Source: Alphaproteobacteria bacterium
Lineage (GTDB): Bacteria; Pseudomonadota; Alphaproteobacteria; Paracaedibacterales; CAITNM01
DNA length: 64,000 nt
Direction: 5' to 3'
NCBI GenBank assembly: GCA_021298215.1
Contig: JAJTEE010000002.1
Span: 1 to 64,000 of the forward strand
In this document: piece by piece, positions 28,024 to 36,349 of the stretch
How positions within the stretch are numbered: position 1 is the stretch's first letter
Layout: each line of letters begins with the position of its first letter
The notes under the pieces: generated by a model
Seen by the model: the letters and a program-made list of their open reading frames with translations, nothing else
The model's database searches: none
What the model was told of the DNA's origin: nothing
Made by a program: the position numbers and the translations under genes

Positions 28024-29376
28024 TTACCCGAGCTGCTTAGATAGATCTTTCAAAAGCTCAAGACGAGCAATGGGTAAAGCCGATTCTAGGTTTTTTTTGG
28101 AAGCACAAAGAGCTTTTACAAAACCTAGTTTTTCGGCTTCTTTTAAGCGGGCTTCGGTTTGGTGAACGGGACGCACTTCACCACCGAGGCCGATTTCTCC
28201 AAAAAAGACATAAGATGGATCAATGGGTTTATTGATTAGTGCAGAAATAAGCGCGGCAGCTACAGCTAAATCGGCTGCCGGTTCATTAACTTTCAAGCCA
28301 CCCACTACATTCAAGTAGACGTCGAGATTACCAAAAGAAAACCCTGCCCGACTTTCTAGAACAGCCAGAATCATTGATAAACGAGCCGAATCCCAGCCAA
28401 CTGTTGTACGACGAGGCATTCCCAAATAGCTTTTAGAAACTAAGGCTTGAATTTCGCATAACACAGGCCGTGTTCCTTCAATACCCGCAAAAACGGCGGT
28501 ACCACTAATACCTTGAGGACGATCTGATAAAAATAAGGCTGAAGGGTTCGTAACCTCTGCTAATCCCTGCTGTTCCATAGCAAAAAGGCCTATCTCATTT
28601 GTTGCACCAAAACGATTTTTCACCGCACGCAAAATACGAAAGTCATAGTGACGTTCACCTTCAAAGTAGAGAACGGTATCCACCATGTGTTCCAGCACAC
28701 GCGGCCCAGCTATAGTGCCTTCTTTGGTAACATGGCCAACCAAGATAACAGAAATGCCTTTCTTCTTGGCCAAATGAATCAAACTTTGGGAACATGCACG
28801 CACTTGACTGACAGATCCAGCTGCTGCCTCTAAGGCATCCGAACTCACCGTTTGAATAGAATCTACGACGAGCAGTTTTGTTTCTTTATTTTTAGCTAAT
28901 AAATTTTGAATTTCTTCAAGATTTGTGCAACTACCAATATGTAGGTGCTCTGCTTTTACTCCTACTCGTTTCGCACGCATTTGAAGCTGTTGTACCGATT
29001 CTTCTCCTGATAAATAAAGACAAGAAGTATGATTTGAAAGGTCGCAAATTACTTGCAACAACAGCGTCGATTTACCTATTCCAGGATCGCCACCCACTAA
29101 AATCACTGACCCTGGAACAATACCACCACCACAAACGCGGTTAAATTCCCCAAACGACGTAACATAACGCGACTTGGTAAGATCAACTAGAGATTCATCA
29201 TCAACTGAGTATAAACTAGGCAAAGGCGCGTTAGCAGAAGCCACTAAAGCTCTATTCTTTTCAACAACCTCTTCAACGAGCGTATTCCACTCTCCACAAC
29301 CTTCACACTTACCGTTCCAGCGATTGTGTGATGTGCCGCAAGATTGACATATAAAACGAATTGCAGCTTTAGCCAT
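28024..29376 (-). CDS. radA: DNA repair protein RadA
   Basis: RecA-related ATPase that drives branch migration of recombination intermediates. The protein is about 450 aa: an N-terminal C4 zinc finger (CQSCGTSHNRWNGKCEGCGE), Walker A GGDPGIGKSTLLLQ, the RadA KNRFG motif in VKNRFGATNEIG, and a C-terminal Lon-protease-like domain (from about residue 280) with the LNVVGGLKVNEPAADLAVA segment. The frame is open to 29403, but MAKAAIRFICQSCG at 29376 is the expected start, overlapping the mlaF stop by 8 bases. Last gene of mlaE-mlaF-radA. Confidence 0.96.
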   Translation of the reverse strand: MAKAAIRFICQSCGTSHNRWNGKCEGCGEWNTLVEEVVEKNRALVASANAPLPSLYSVDDESLVDLTKSRYVTSFGEFNRVCGGGIVPGSVILVGGDPGIGKSTLLLQVICDLSNHTSCLYLSGEESVQQLQMRAKRVGVKAEHLHIGSCTNLEEIQNLLAKNKETKLLVVDSIQTVSSDALEAAAGSVSQVRACSQSLIHLAKKKGISVILVGHVTKEGTIAGPRVLEHMVDTVLYFEGERHYDFRILRAVKNRFGATNEIGLFAMEQQGLAEVTNPSALFLSDRPQGISGTAVFAGIEGTRPVLCEIQALVSKSYLGMPRRTTVGWDSARLSMILAVLESRAGFSFGNLDVYLNVVGGLKVNEPAADLAVAAALISALINKPIDPSYVFFGEIGLGGEVRPVHQTEARLKEAEKLGFVKALCASKKNLESALPIARLELLKDLSKQLG

Positions 29377-30130
29377 CGGTAAATGGTCCGCGCGGAAGGC
29401 CATTGATAAACTGCTTCACATAAGGATTTTTCGTGCGGTCCATAGAAGAGGTTTTTCCAGTCCAAACCAATGTTCCTTTAAATAACAAACCAACGCGATC
29501 AGTAATGATACGAAGCGAATGCATATCATGGGTAATGCTTAGAGCGCTTGCCCCAATATCTTTCACACACCTACGAATTAAATCATTAATGGTGCCGCTA
29601 ACAATTGGGTCCAGTCCTGTAGTTGGTTCATCAAAGAAAATAACTTTGGGATTAGTAGCAATTGCGCGCGCTAATGCTACGCGTTTTTGCATGCCCCCTG
29701 AAAGTTCAGCAGGATAAATATCAGCAACTTTATCATCCAAATCTACTGCTTCTAATTTTTCCATCGCAATTTTTCGAGCTTTGTTTTTATCCATGCGTTG
29801 GCCCTGGATTAAGCCGAAGGCAATGTTGTGCCACACAGGAAGACTATCAAACAATGCTCCGCCTTGGAATAACATTCCAAATGATTGAATAAGCTGCTGA
29901 CGTTTAGCACTTCTTGCTCCAATCATATCTTCACCATTAATCAGGATTTCTCCTGCATCTGGAGTTATGAGTCCTAAAATGCATTTAATTAATACTGATT
30001 TTCCGGTACCTGATCCACCAATAATACCTAATGATTCTTGTTCCTCAAGATCAAGACTAATACCTTGCAGCACATGATTATCACCAAATGCTTTGTAGAG
30101 ATTTCTAACAGAGATAATAGGTTGTGACAT
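29369..30130 (-). CDS. mlaF: ABC transporter ATPase, MlaF type
   Basis: ATPase of the MlaFEDB-type lipid transporter that moves phospholipids between the inner and outer membranes. The 253 aa protein has Walker A IGGSGTGKSVLIK, Q loop FGMLFQGGALFDSLPVWHNI, signature LSGGMQKRVALARA and Walker B VIFFDEPTTGLDPI. It lies 6 bp after mlaE. No mlaD, mlaC or mlaB follows here, so those parts must be elsewhere or absent. The radA start lies inside its last codons. Confidence 0.92.
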   Translation of the reverse strand: MSQPIISVRNLYKAFGDNHVLQGISLDLEEQESLGIIGGSGTGKSVLIKCILGLITPDAGEILINGEDMIGARSAKRQQLIQSFGMLFQGGALFDSLPVWHNIAFGLIQGQRMDKNKARKIAMEKLEAVDLDDKVADIYPAELSGGMQKRVALARAIATNPKVIFFDEPTTGLDPIVSGTINDLIRRCVKDIGASALSITHDMHSLRIITDRVGLLFKGTLVWTGKTSSMDRTKNPYVKQFINGLPRGPFTDG

Positions 30131-30136
30131 AAGATA

Positions 30137-30910
30137 TTACCGTTGAAATAGAATGCTTGTAAGGACGTAATTCATAAAAAGGATAAAAATTGAAGCTGAT
30201 ACTACTGCATTTGTTGTTGCACGTCCAACCCCTTCAGCGCCTCTCGCTGAATTAAATCCATGATAACACCCCATCAAAGCAATTAATGTTCCAAAAACTG
30301 TTGCTTTAATAAGGCCTGACTGCACATCGGAAGATTCCAAGTATTTTAAGGTTTGTTGCATATAATTACCCGCATTAAAATCTAGTTCATACACTCCAAT
30401 AAAATAACCACCCATGACTCCAATTAAATCGGCAATGATCACAAGCAGAGGCAACATAATTGCACCCGCCAAAATACGAGGAAAAATAAGATATTTAAAT
30501 GGATTAGCTGAAAGTGTAATTAACGCATCAATTTGTTCGGTCACTCGCATCGTGCCAATTTCTGCCGCCATAGAAGCACCAATGCGCCCTGCCACCATTA
30601 AGCCTGCAAGCACTGGCCCTAATTCACGAGTAATTGATAAAACAACAACCGTTGCTACCGCTCCTTCCGCTGAAAAACGTGCAAATCCTGTATAGCTTTG
30701 AAGAGCAAGCACCATACCTGTAAAAATAGCGGTCATACCAACAACAGGAAGGGAAAAGTAACCCATTTGAATAAACTGATTTAAAATTTGCGCCCAATAA
30801 TAAGGCGGCTGCATTCCATGGCGAATTGAATTATAAAAAAACAGGCTGATTTTACCAGTTATCGCGACAAAATTTAAGAACAGTCGGCCTACTGTTGCCA
30901 AGGGATTCAT
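30137..30910 (-). CDS. mlaE: ABC transporter permease, MlaE type
   Basis: Inner-membrane permease of the Mla lipid transport system, 257 aa. It has about five to six helices and the conserved permease motifs FTGMVLALQSYTGFARFSAE, RELGPVLAGLMVAGRIGASM and AEIGTMRVTEQIDAL typical of MlaE/Ttg2B. First gene of the mlaE-mlaF-radA run and divergent from kdsA, which fits its outer-membrane role. Confidence 0.93.
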   Translation of the reverse strand: MNPLATVGRLFLNFVAITGKISLFFYNSIRHGMQPPYYWAQILNQFIQMGYFSLPVVGMTAIFTGMVLALQSYTGFARFSAEGAVATVVVLSITRELGPVLAGLMVAGRIGASMAAEIGTMRVTEQIDALITLSANPFKYLIFPRILAGAIMLPLLVIIADLIGVMGGYFIGVYELDFNAGNYMQQTLKYLESSDVQSGLIKATVFGTLIALMGCYHGFNSARGAEGVGRATTNAVVSASIFILFMNYVLTSILFQR

Positions 30911-31039
30911 AAAAATCTCATTTATATTCTCCTCAAAGTATAACCGAAGAAATCATGAACGCCAAAATCTCTTTTATTAAACTCTTAACGAATTCTTATG
31001 ATGCTGCTATGGTGTGAAAAATTATTATATCTTTCAAAT

Positions 31040-31876
31040 ATGAAAACAATTACAGTTCAATCTCTTCACATTTCTAATCTTAATCCATTCACGCTGATAG
31101 CTGGGCCTTGTGTTCTTGAAAGTCGTGATCATGCGATGATGATGGCAGAGACTTTAACGACTTTATGTAAAGAACTTAATATTCCTTTCATTTACAAAAC
31201 ATCTTTTGATAAAGCAAATCGCACCAGTATTTCAGGAGCACGCGGCCTTGGTCTTGAAGCAAGCCTTAAAATTTTTGAAGAAATCAAAACTACATTCAAA
31301 GTGCCTGTAATAACAGACATACACTCACCAGAGCAGTGCGCTCTTGCAGCAAACGTCGTAGATGTCTTGCAAATTCCGGCGTTTTTATGTCGTCAAACGG
31401 ACTTATTACAAGCTGCTGCAAAAACTGGAAAAGCAATCAATATTAAAAAAGGGCAATTTTTAGCACCGTGGGATATGCAAAATGTTGTTAAAAAAATGGA
31501 ATCATTTGGCAATTCAAACGTGATGCTGTGTGAGCGTGGCGCAAGCTTTGGATACAACACCCTGGTTAGTGACATGCGCGGCTTAAGCATTATGGCACAA
31601 ACGGGGTATCCAGTAATTTTTGATGCAACCCATTCAGTACAACAGCCAGGCGGACAAGGCGAGTCAACAGGGGGAAAGCGTGAGTTCGCTCCGATATTAG
31701 CCAGAGCTGCAATAGCAGTAGGTATTGCAGGCGTGTTCTTGGAAACACATCAAGATCCGGATCAGGCACCAAGCGATGGCCCAAATATGATTCGTCTTTC
31801 AGATATGAGACAAGTACTGACAGAATTAAAAGCATTTGATGAAATTGCGAAAGCTCACCCTCGATTTTTGACTTAG
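31040..31876 (+). CDS. kdsA: 3-deoxy-D-manno-octulosonate 8-phosphate (KDO-8P) synthase
   Basis: Condenses phosphoenolpyruvate with arabinose 5-phosphate to KDO 8-phosphate for the inner core of LPS. The 278 aa protein has LIAGPCVLESRDHA, YKTSFDKANRTSISGARG, PVITDIHSPEQC, IKKGQFLAPWDM and FLETHQDPDQAPSDGPNM. The frame opens 14 codons earlier (30998), but the ATG at 31040 gives the normal family start. Divergent from the mla genes. Its presence means the organism makes KDO-containing LPS. Confidence 0.96.
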   Translation: MKTITVQSLHISNLNPFTLIAGPCVLESRDHAMMMAETLTTLCKELNIPFIYKTSFDKANRTSISGARGLGLEASLKIFEEIKTTFKVPVITDIHSPEQCALAANVVDVLQIPAFLCRQTDLLQAAAKTGKAINIKKGQFLAPWDMQNVVKKMESFGNSNVMLCERGASFGYNTLVSDMRGLSIMAQTGYPVIFDATHSVQQPGGQGESTGGKREFAPILARAAIAVGIAGVFLETHQDPDQAPSDGPNMIRLSDMRQVLTELKAFDEIAKAHPRFLT

Positions 31877-31891
31877 AATTTCAGATTTGTT

Positions 31892-32575
31892 CTAAGTTCG
31901 TCTTGAATAATGTGGTAATTCAACAATATCCATCCAGTACGTTAGTGCTTGGAAGAGTTGATTTTTAAATTCTTTATAGACAAATGACTTCCTAATAAAA
32001 CCACTAGCCTGCAAACTATAAGCAGAAGAACGATCATCATCGCTAACACTACTACTTAAAATAACAACAGGAATTTCGCATAACTGAACTCGTTTTTTTA
32101 TATCACGCAAAATATCTAGACCGCGAATAGAAGGGATATTCAGATCCAATAATATAAGGTCAGGCTTTGGAAGCACGTTCACAGCTTCTTGGCAAAGATC
32201 ATTAAAAAAATTTAAAACTTCCTTGCCATCATTAATCGTATAGACATGCACTTTTTTTGGAAAATCAGCTAAAGCTCTGCGAAGAAGAAATTCATCACGC
32301 GGGCTATCTTCGATTAATAAAACTCTAAAAGTATTTTCTTCTGATGATAAACACTCTTCAAATTCGTCAAAAAAACAATTTACTCCCACCTTAAAAATTC
32401 CTGCTAATTGATAGAGCATTATTGCTGAAATTTTATTAAGCCCCTTCTCATAGCGTTGCAATTGTTGAATGGATACATTTAAATCAGCCGCCAATGTTTT
32501 TAATGGCCAGTTCATTTTTTTTCGGAAAAGAGTTATTTTCCTCCCAAGCAGTATATCCTTTTGATCTGCAGTCAC
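31892..32575 (-). CDS. HTH-receiver response regulator
   Basis: 227 aa protein with an unusual order of domains: an N-terminal XRE/Cro-type helix-turn-helix (about 10-70, LKTLAADLNVSIQQLQRYEK) followed by a CheY/Rcp1-like receiver (about 82-215) with acidic pair IEDSPRDE, phosphoacceptor Asp in DLILLDLNIPSIRG, the Ser in VVILSSS and a Lys in GFIRKSF. Typical response regulators have the receiver first and use an OmpR or NarL output. GTG start at 32575, 34 bp after the histidine kinase, its likely partner. Phosphorylation probably controls DNA binding by the XRE domain; targets unknown. Confidence 0.85.
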   Translation of the reverse strand: MTADQKDILLGRKITLFRKKMNWPLKTLAADLNVSIQQLQRYEKGLNKISAIMLYQLAGIFKVGVNCFFDEFEECLSSEENTFRVLLIEDSPRDEFLLRRALADFPKKVHVYTINDGKEVLNFFNDLCQEAVNVLPKPDLILLDLNIPSIRGLDILRDIKKRVQLCEIPVVILSSSVSDDDRSSAYSLQASGFIRKSFVYKEFKNQLFQALTYWMDIVELPHYSRRT

Positions 32576-32609
32576 AAGTTTGACCTTTCTATGCCTTAAT
32601 ATCTAAGAG

Positions 32610-33824
32610 TTAAACTTCACGCAAAATATATTCGCAGTTTACTGGGAGTTTTTTCTCACTTATTTTTCGCTGTTCTGTTGAATTGCTCATGGGTAGAGTG
32701 AAACAAACTGTTACCCCTTTGTTTTTTTGAGCACAAAAAAAGATTTTACCTTTATATGCCTCAACAATTTTTCTACAAATCATTAGCCCAAGACCAGCCC
32801 CTTCTATTGCAAAAGAGTGAAAAGGGTGAAAAATATTTTTTTTCATAAGATGTCCGGAAGAAGCACCATTATTATGTAAAAAAAACATGTAGAAATTTTT
32901 ATCTTTTCGTGTTCCCGACAACGTAATCATAGTTTTTTCGCACGTACTATGTTTAATCGCATTGACAAGTAAATTTTGAAATAATTGCACCATGCACGTA
33001 CGGTTTGCATGCACAAATACGTCATCATTGATATTGCAATCAAATAAAAAATTCTCTGTTGCTAAGCTATCTGCACATATTTCATTAACAAGATTTTTTA
33101 TGGAAATTTTCTCAGATCTAGCTGCTAAATTCCCTTGCTTACAATAAAGAGTGACAGCTTCACTTAATTTTTGAATATGGTCTATACTTTTTCGCAAAAT
33201 AGACAATACATCTGCAGGCAATTCACTTTTGTTTTCTTCAAGAATATCTACAAAATTAGAAATCTGGCGAAGGGGCTGCATAAGATCATGCGCCATAATA
33301 AGATTAAAACCTTCAAGTAGCTCATTTGCATCTTGAAGTTTTTTATGCGTCAGAAGTAATTGTTGATGATGAGTAACATCTTTAATGGAAACAATTACAC
33401 CTATTATGTCTTTCGCTTTTTCTGCATAAGGAAAAACTTCCCATTGCAACCACCTTATCTTTCTTCCCTTTTTATGTTGAATAGGCTTTGAAAACCACGA
33501 TTTTCCTTTCAATGCATTCTGAAGCGCGCTTTGTAAGAATTTAGGTCCAGCAGATAAAATAACATCAAGTTCTTTTCCTTGTATATCGTTTGGAAATTTT
33601 TGTAATTTGGTAAAATAATTCTGCAAAAAATAAAGTGCTATAGAATTAAAACCTTTCACATAAAAAGTTTTATCAAGAAAAAAAATTGCAACGTCTTGAG
33701 GAAATAAAAGAGATTGGTTACTCGCATCAGAATCCAAAATTGATATTCTTTTGATATTCTGATTTATAAGCAATGCTGAAGGCAGGAAGTCTTCTTCATA
33801 AAAGACGCTATTACTAGGAGCCAT
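32610..33824 (-). CDS. PAS-domain sensor histidine kinase
   Basis: Cytosolic sensor kinase, 404 aa, with no membrane segment. It has a PAS-like domain (about 45-155, IIGVIVSIKDVTHHQ at its end), a phytochrome-type dimerisation domain with the phosphoacceptor His179 in MAHDLMQPLRQISNF, and a HATPase domain with the N box NLLVNAIKHS and G box GAGLGLMICRKIVEAYKG. The H box and the Rcp1-like partner are of the phytochrome/chemotaxis-like class, but no chromophore domain is present. It precedes the HTH-receiver gene and probably phosphorylates it. The signal is unknown. Confidence 0.9.
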   Translation of the reverse strand: MAPSNSVFYEEDFLPSALLINQNIKRISILDSDASNQSLLFPQDVAIFFLDKTFYVKGFNSIALYFLQNYFTKLQKFPNDIQGKELDVILSAGPKFLQSALQNALKGKSWFSKPIQHKKGRKIRWLQWEVFPYAEKAKDIIGVIVSIKDVTHHQQLLLTHKKLQDANELLEGFNLIMAHDLMQPLRQISNFVDILEENKSELPADVLSILRKSIDHIQKLSEAVTLYCKQGNLAARSEKISIKNLVNEICADSLATENFLFDCNINDDVFVHANRTCMVQLFQNLLVNAIKHSTCEKTMITLSGTRKDKNFYMFFLHNNGASSGHLMKKNIFHPFHSFAIEGAGLGLMICRKIVEAYKGKIFFCAQKNKGVTVCFTLPMSNSTEQRKISEKKLPVNCEYILREV

Positions 33825-33987
33825 GTTAATCCTTGCAATGAAACATTACATTGATTTATCGCCTTTAGAAATACACCTTTTCAATCTACTTGTCGCTATA
33901 AAATTGCGCACTTTTGATGCTTTATTAATGAACTTTGGGTTAGATTTTTTCAAAAAATTTTAAAAAAAATGCATTATGCTACCTGAC

Positions 33988-35226
33988 TCAAAAAACAGTA
34001 GCTTCTGCGCAACCAAAACCGATGGTCAAATCATCTCTTTTAGCAAAAGCTACAACTTGCATGGAGTCACTATCTTCCAAATAAACTCGGCTTTCCCCTG
34101 AATCTAAGTGGATAGGATTTTGCCCACCCCATGTTAGTTCAATAAGACTTCCATAACTATCAGATGTTGAGCCACTAATAGTGCCTGTTCCTAAAATATC
34201 TCCAGCCCGCAAATTGCACCCGTTTACGGTGTGATGAGCAACTTGCTGCGCAATGTCCCAATACATATATTTATAGTTCGTATGAGCAATTTCCTGATAT
34301 AAATCCATCTTCGGTGTTTTAATTTGAAGATGTAAGTCGATATCAAAATTTGTGTTTTGATGCGAAAGATACGGAAGAGGCTTTGGATCTTGCACAGGGC
34401 CAGGCGTACTAAAAGGCGCTAAAGCTTCCATTGTAACAATCCACGGGGAAATGGTAGTACCAAAATTTTTTCCTAAAAATGGACCAAGCGGCACATACTC
34501 CCAACGCTGAATATCACGCGCACTCCAATCCAATAAGATAACAGCCCCAAAAATATGATCTGCCGCCTGATTAATTGAAATAGGACAACCTAATTCATTA
34601 CCTGTTCCAACCACAAACCCAAGCTCGATTTCTGTATCGAATTGACGTGTTAGCGCACAAATAGGAGCATCATCTCCTATTTTTAGTTGTCCATTTGGAC
34701 GCTTAATTTTTGTTCCACTTACTACAATCGCACTAGCGCGACCATCATATCCTACAGGGATATACTTCCAATTAGGCAAAAGAGGATTCTCTGGATCGCG
34801 AAACATTTTCCCAAGATTCGTTGCATGCTCAAGTGATGAATAAAAATCGGTATAACCGCCCACATGTACAGGCATTTTCATGGTAACTTGCTGCTGTGGA
34901 ATAAGAAGCTCTTTTTGTAATGCTGGATTATCACGCAAATCTGAAGTATCGGATGCTAAAAAATGCATTAGAAATTTACGCACCGCGCTCCAACATGGCT
35001 TACCCATCTCTAAAAATGTGTTGAGCGTTGGTTGATTGAAGACTTTTTTCCCCTTTAATTCAGCAACTTTTAATAGGCCCTTTTCTTCCAACAAACTTAA
35101 ATTAAGAACATAATCACCAATTGCTACACCTATAGATGTTTGCCCCTGATAGTCAAATACACCATAAGGAAGATTATACAAGGGAAAAGGATGACCAGCA
35201 GGAATTTCAATAAAAGATTTTTGCAT
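33988..35226 (-). CDS. fahA: Fumarylacetoacetase
   Basis: Hydrolyses fumarylacetoacetate to fumarate and acetoacetate, the last step of tyrosine and phenylalanine breakdown. The 412 aa protein has an N-terminal SH3-like domain and a C-terminal catalytic domain with YTDFYSSLEHATNLGKMF (metal ligand Asp and catalytic His), QFDTEIELGFVVG and DWSARDIQRWEYVPLGPFLG. No hmgA, hpd or maiA is nearby, so it is isolated from its pathway. The family call is strong; substrate specificity rests on length and motifs. Confidence 0.92.
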   Translation of the reverse strand: MQKSFIEIPAGHPFPLYNLPYGVFDYQGQTSIGVAIGDYVLNLSLLEEKGLLKVAELKGKKVFNQPTLNTFLEMGKPCWSAVRKFLMHFLASDTSDLRDNPALQKELLIPQQQVTMKMPVHVGGYTDFYSSLEHATNLGKMFRDPENPLLPNWKYIPVGYDGRASAIVVSGTKIKRPNGQLKIGDDAPICALTRQFDTEIELGFVVGTGNELGCPISINQAADHIFGAVILLDWSARDIQRWEYVPLGPFLGKNFGTTISPWIVTMEALAPFSTPGPVQDPKPLPYLSHQNTNFDIDLHLQIKTPKMDLYQEIAHTNYKYMYWDIAQQVAHHTVNGCNLRAGDILGTGTISGSTSDSYGSLIELTWGGQNPIHLDSGESRVYLEDSDSMQVVAFAKRDDLTIGFGCAEATVF

Positions 35227-35307
35227 AAAAAAATACCTTAAAAATATTATGAAATACCCTAGCTTAAGGAGAGAATTTGGTAAACTTCAATATATTGTTA
35301 AATCTCT

Positions 35308-36303
35308 TTAAACTAGATAACGCACTACATCGACCATACGATTAGAAAATCCCCATTCGTTATCGTACCAAGAAACCACGCGCACTAATCGGTTACTAAC
35401 TACTTGAGTTTGGGTTGCATCAAAGCTTGAACTAAAAGGTGTATGATTAAAATCGATAGAAACAAGATTCTCGGTGACATAATCTAAAATTCCATGAAGT
35501 TCGTTTTGAGATGCTTCTTTCATATAGTGATTAACTTCATCAATATTTGTATCTCTAGAAACAACAGCTTTTAAATCGACTACCGAAACGTTAGCAACTG
35601 GCACGCGCATAGAAGTGCCATCGAGCTTGCCTTTAAGTTCTGGAAGCACTAGACCTACTGCTTTTGCAGCACCGGTTGTGCTTGGAATCATGGACATTGC
35701 TGCTGCTCGTGCCCGACGTTGATCACTATGCAACGTATCGACCAGACGTTGGTCACCAGTGTAAGCATGGATGGTTGTCATATAGCCGAACTCAATACCT
35801 AATGATTTATGAAGAACAGAAGCAATAGGAGCAAGACAATTGGTCGTGCATGAGGCATTGGAAATAATATGATGAGATTCATTGATTGCAGTATGGTTTA
35901 TGCCATAAACAACGGTAATGTCAGCACCATCGCAAGGAGCGGAAACAAGCACACGTTTTGCTCCCGCTGTAAGATGCTTTGCTGCCGCATCACGTTTTGT
36001 AAAACGCCCAGAACACTCTAACACTACATCCACACCCATTGCAGCCCAAGGCAAATTTTCAGGGTTAGGTTCAGCCAAAACTTTCATCAGCCCAGCCCCC
36101 CCAACATCAAGAAAATCGTCAGAAGTAGTCACATCACCGTTAAAACGGCCATGAATAGAATCGTATTTAAACAAATGCGCATTATCACTTAAGGAACCTA
36201 GGTCATTAATTGCAACTATTTGAATATTGCTGACTTTTTGTTCAACAAAACTGCGTAACACCATACGCCCGATACGACCAAACCCATTAATTGCAATTTT
36301 CAT
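35308..36303 (-). CDS. gap: Glyceraldehyde-3-phosphate dehydrogenase
   Basis: Converts glyceraldehyde 3-phosphate to 1,3-bisphosphoglycerate in glycolysis and back. The 331 aa protein begins MKIAINGFGRIGRMVLRSF (Rossmann fold), has catalytic Cys in SNASCTTNCLAPIA, catalytic His in the TIHAYTGDQRLVD region, STTGAAKAVGLVLPELKGKL and the C-terminal WYDNEWGFSNRMVDV. The cofactor loop NDLGSLSDNAHLFKYDSIHG fits NAD use. Divergent from mutL across 46 bp; a single gene here with no other glycolytic gene nearby. Confidence 0.96.
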   Translation of the reverse strand: MKIAINGFGRIGRMVLRSFVEQKVSNIQIVAINDLGSLSDNAHLFKYDSIHGRFNGDVTTSDDFLDVGGAGLMKVLAEPNPENLPWAAMGVDVVLECSGRFTKRDAAAKHLTAGAKRVLVSAPCDGADITVVYGINHTAINESHHIISNASCTTNCLAPIASVLHKSLGIEFGYMTTIHAYTGDQRLVDTLHSDQRRARAAAMSMIPSTTGAAKAVGLVLPELKGKLDGTSMRVPVANVSVVDLKAVVSRDTNIDEVNHYMKEASQNELHGILDYVTENLVSIDFNHTPFSSSFDATQTQVVSNRLVRVVSWYDNEWGFSNRMVDVVRYLV

Positions 36304-36349
36304 GAACTTCTCATTTTTATTTTAGTAATTTCATTATATAGTGGCACAC

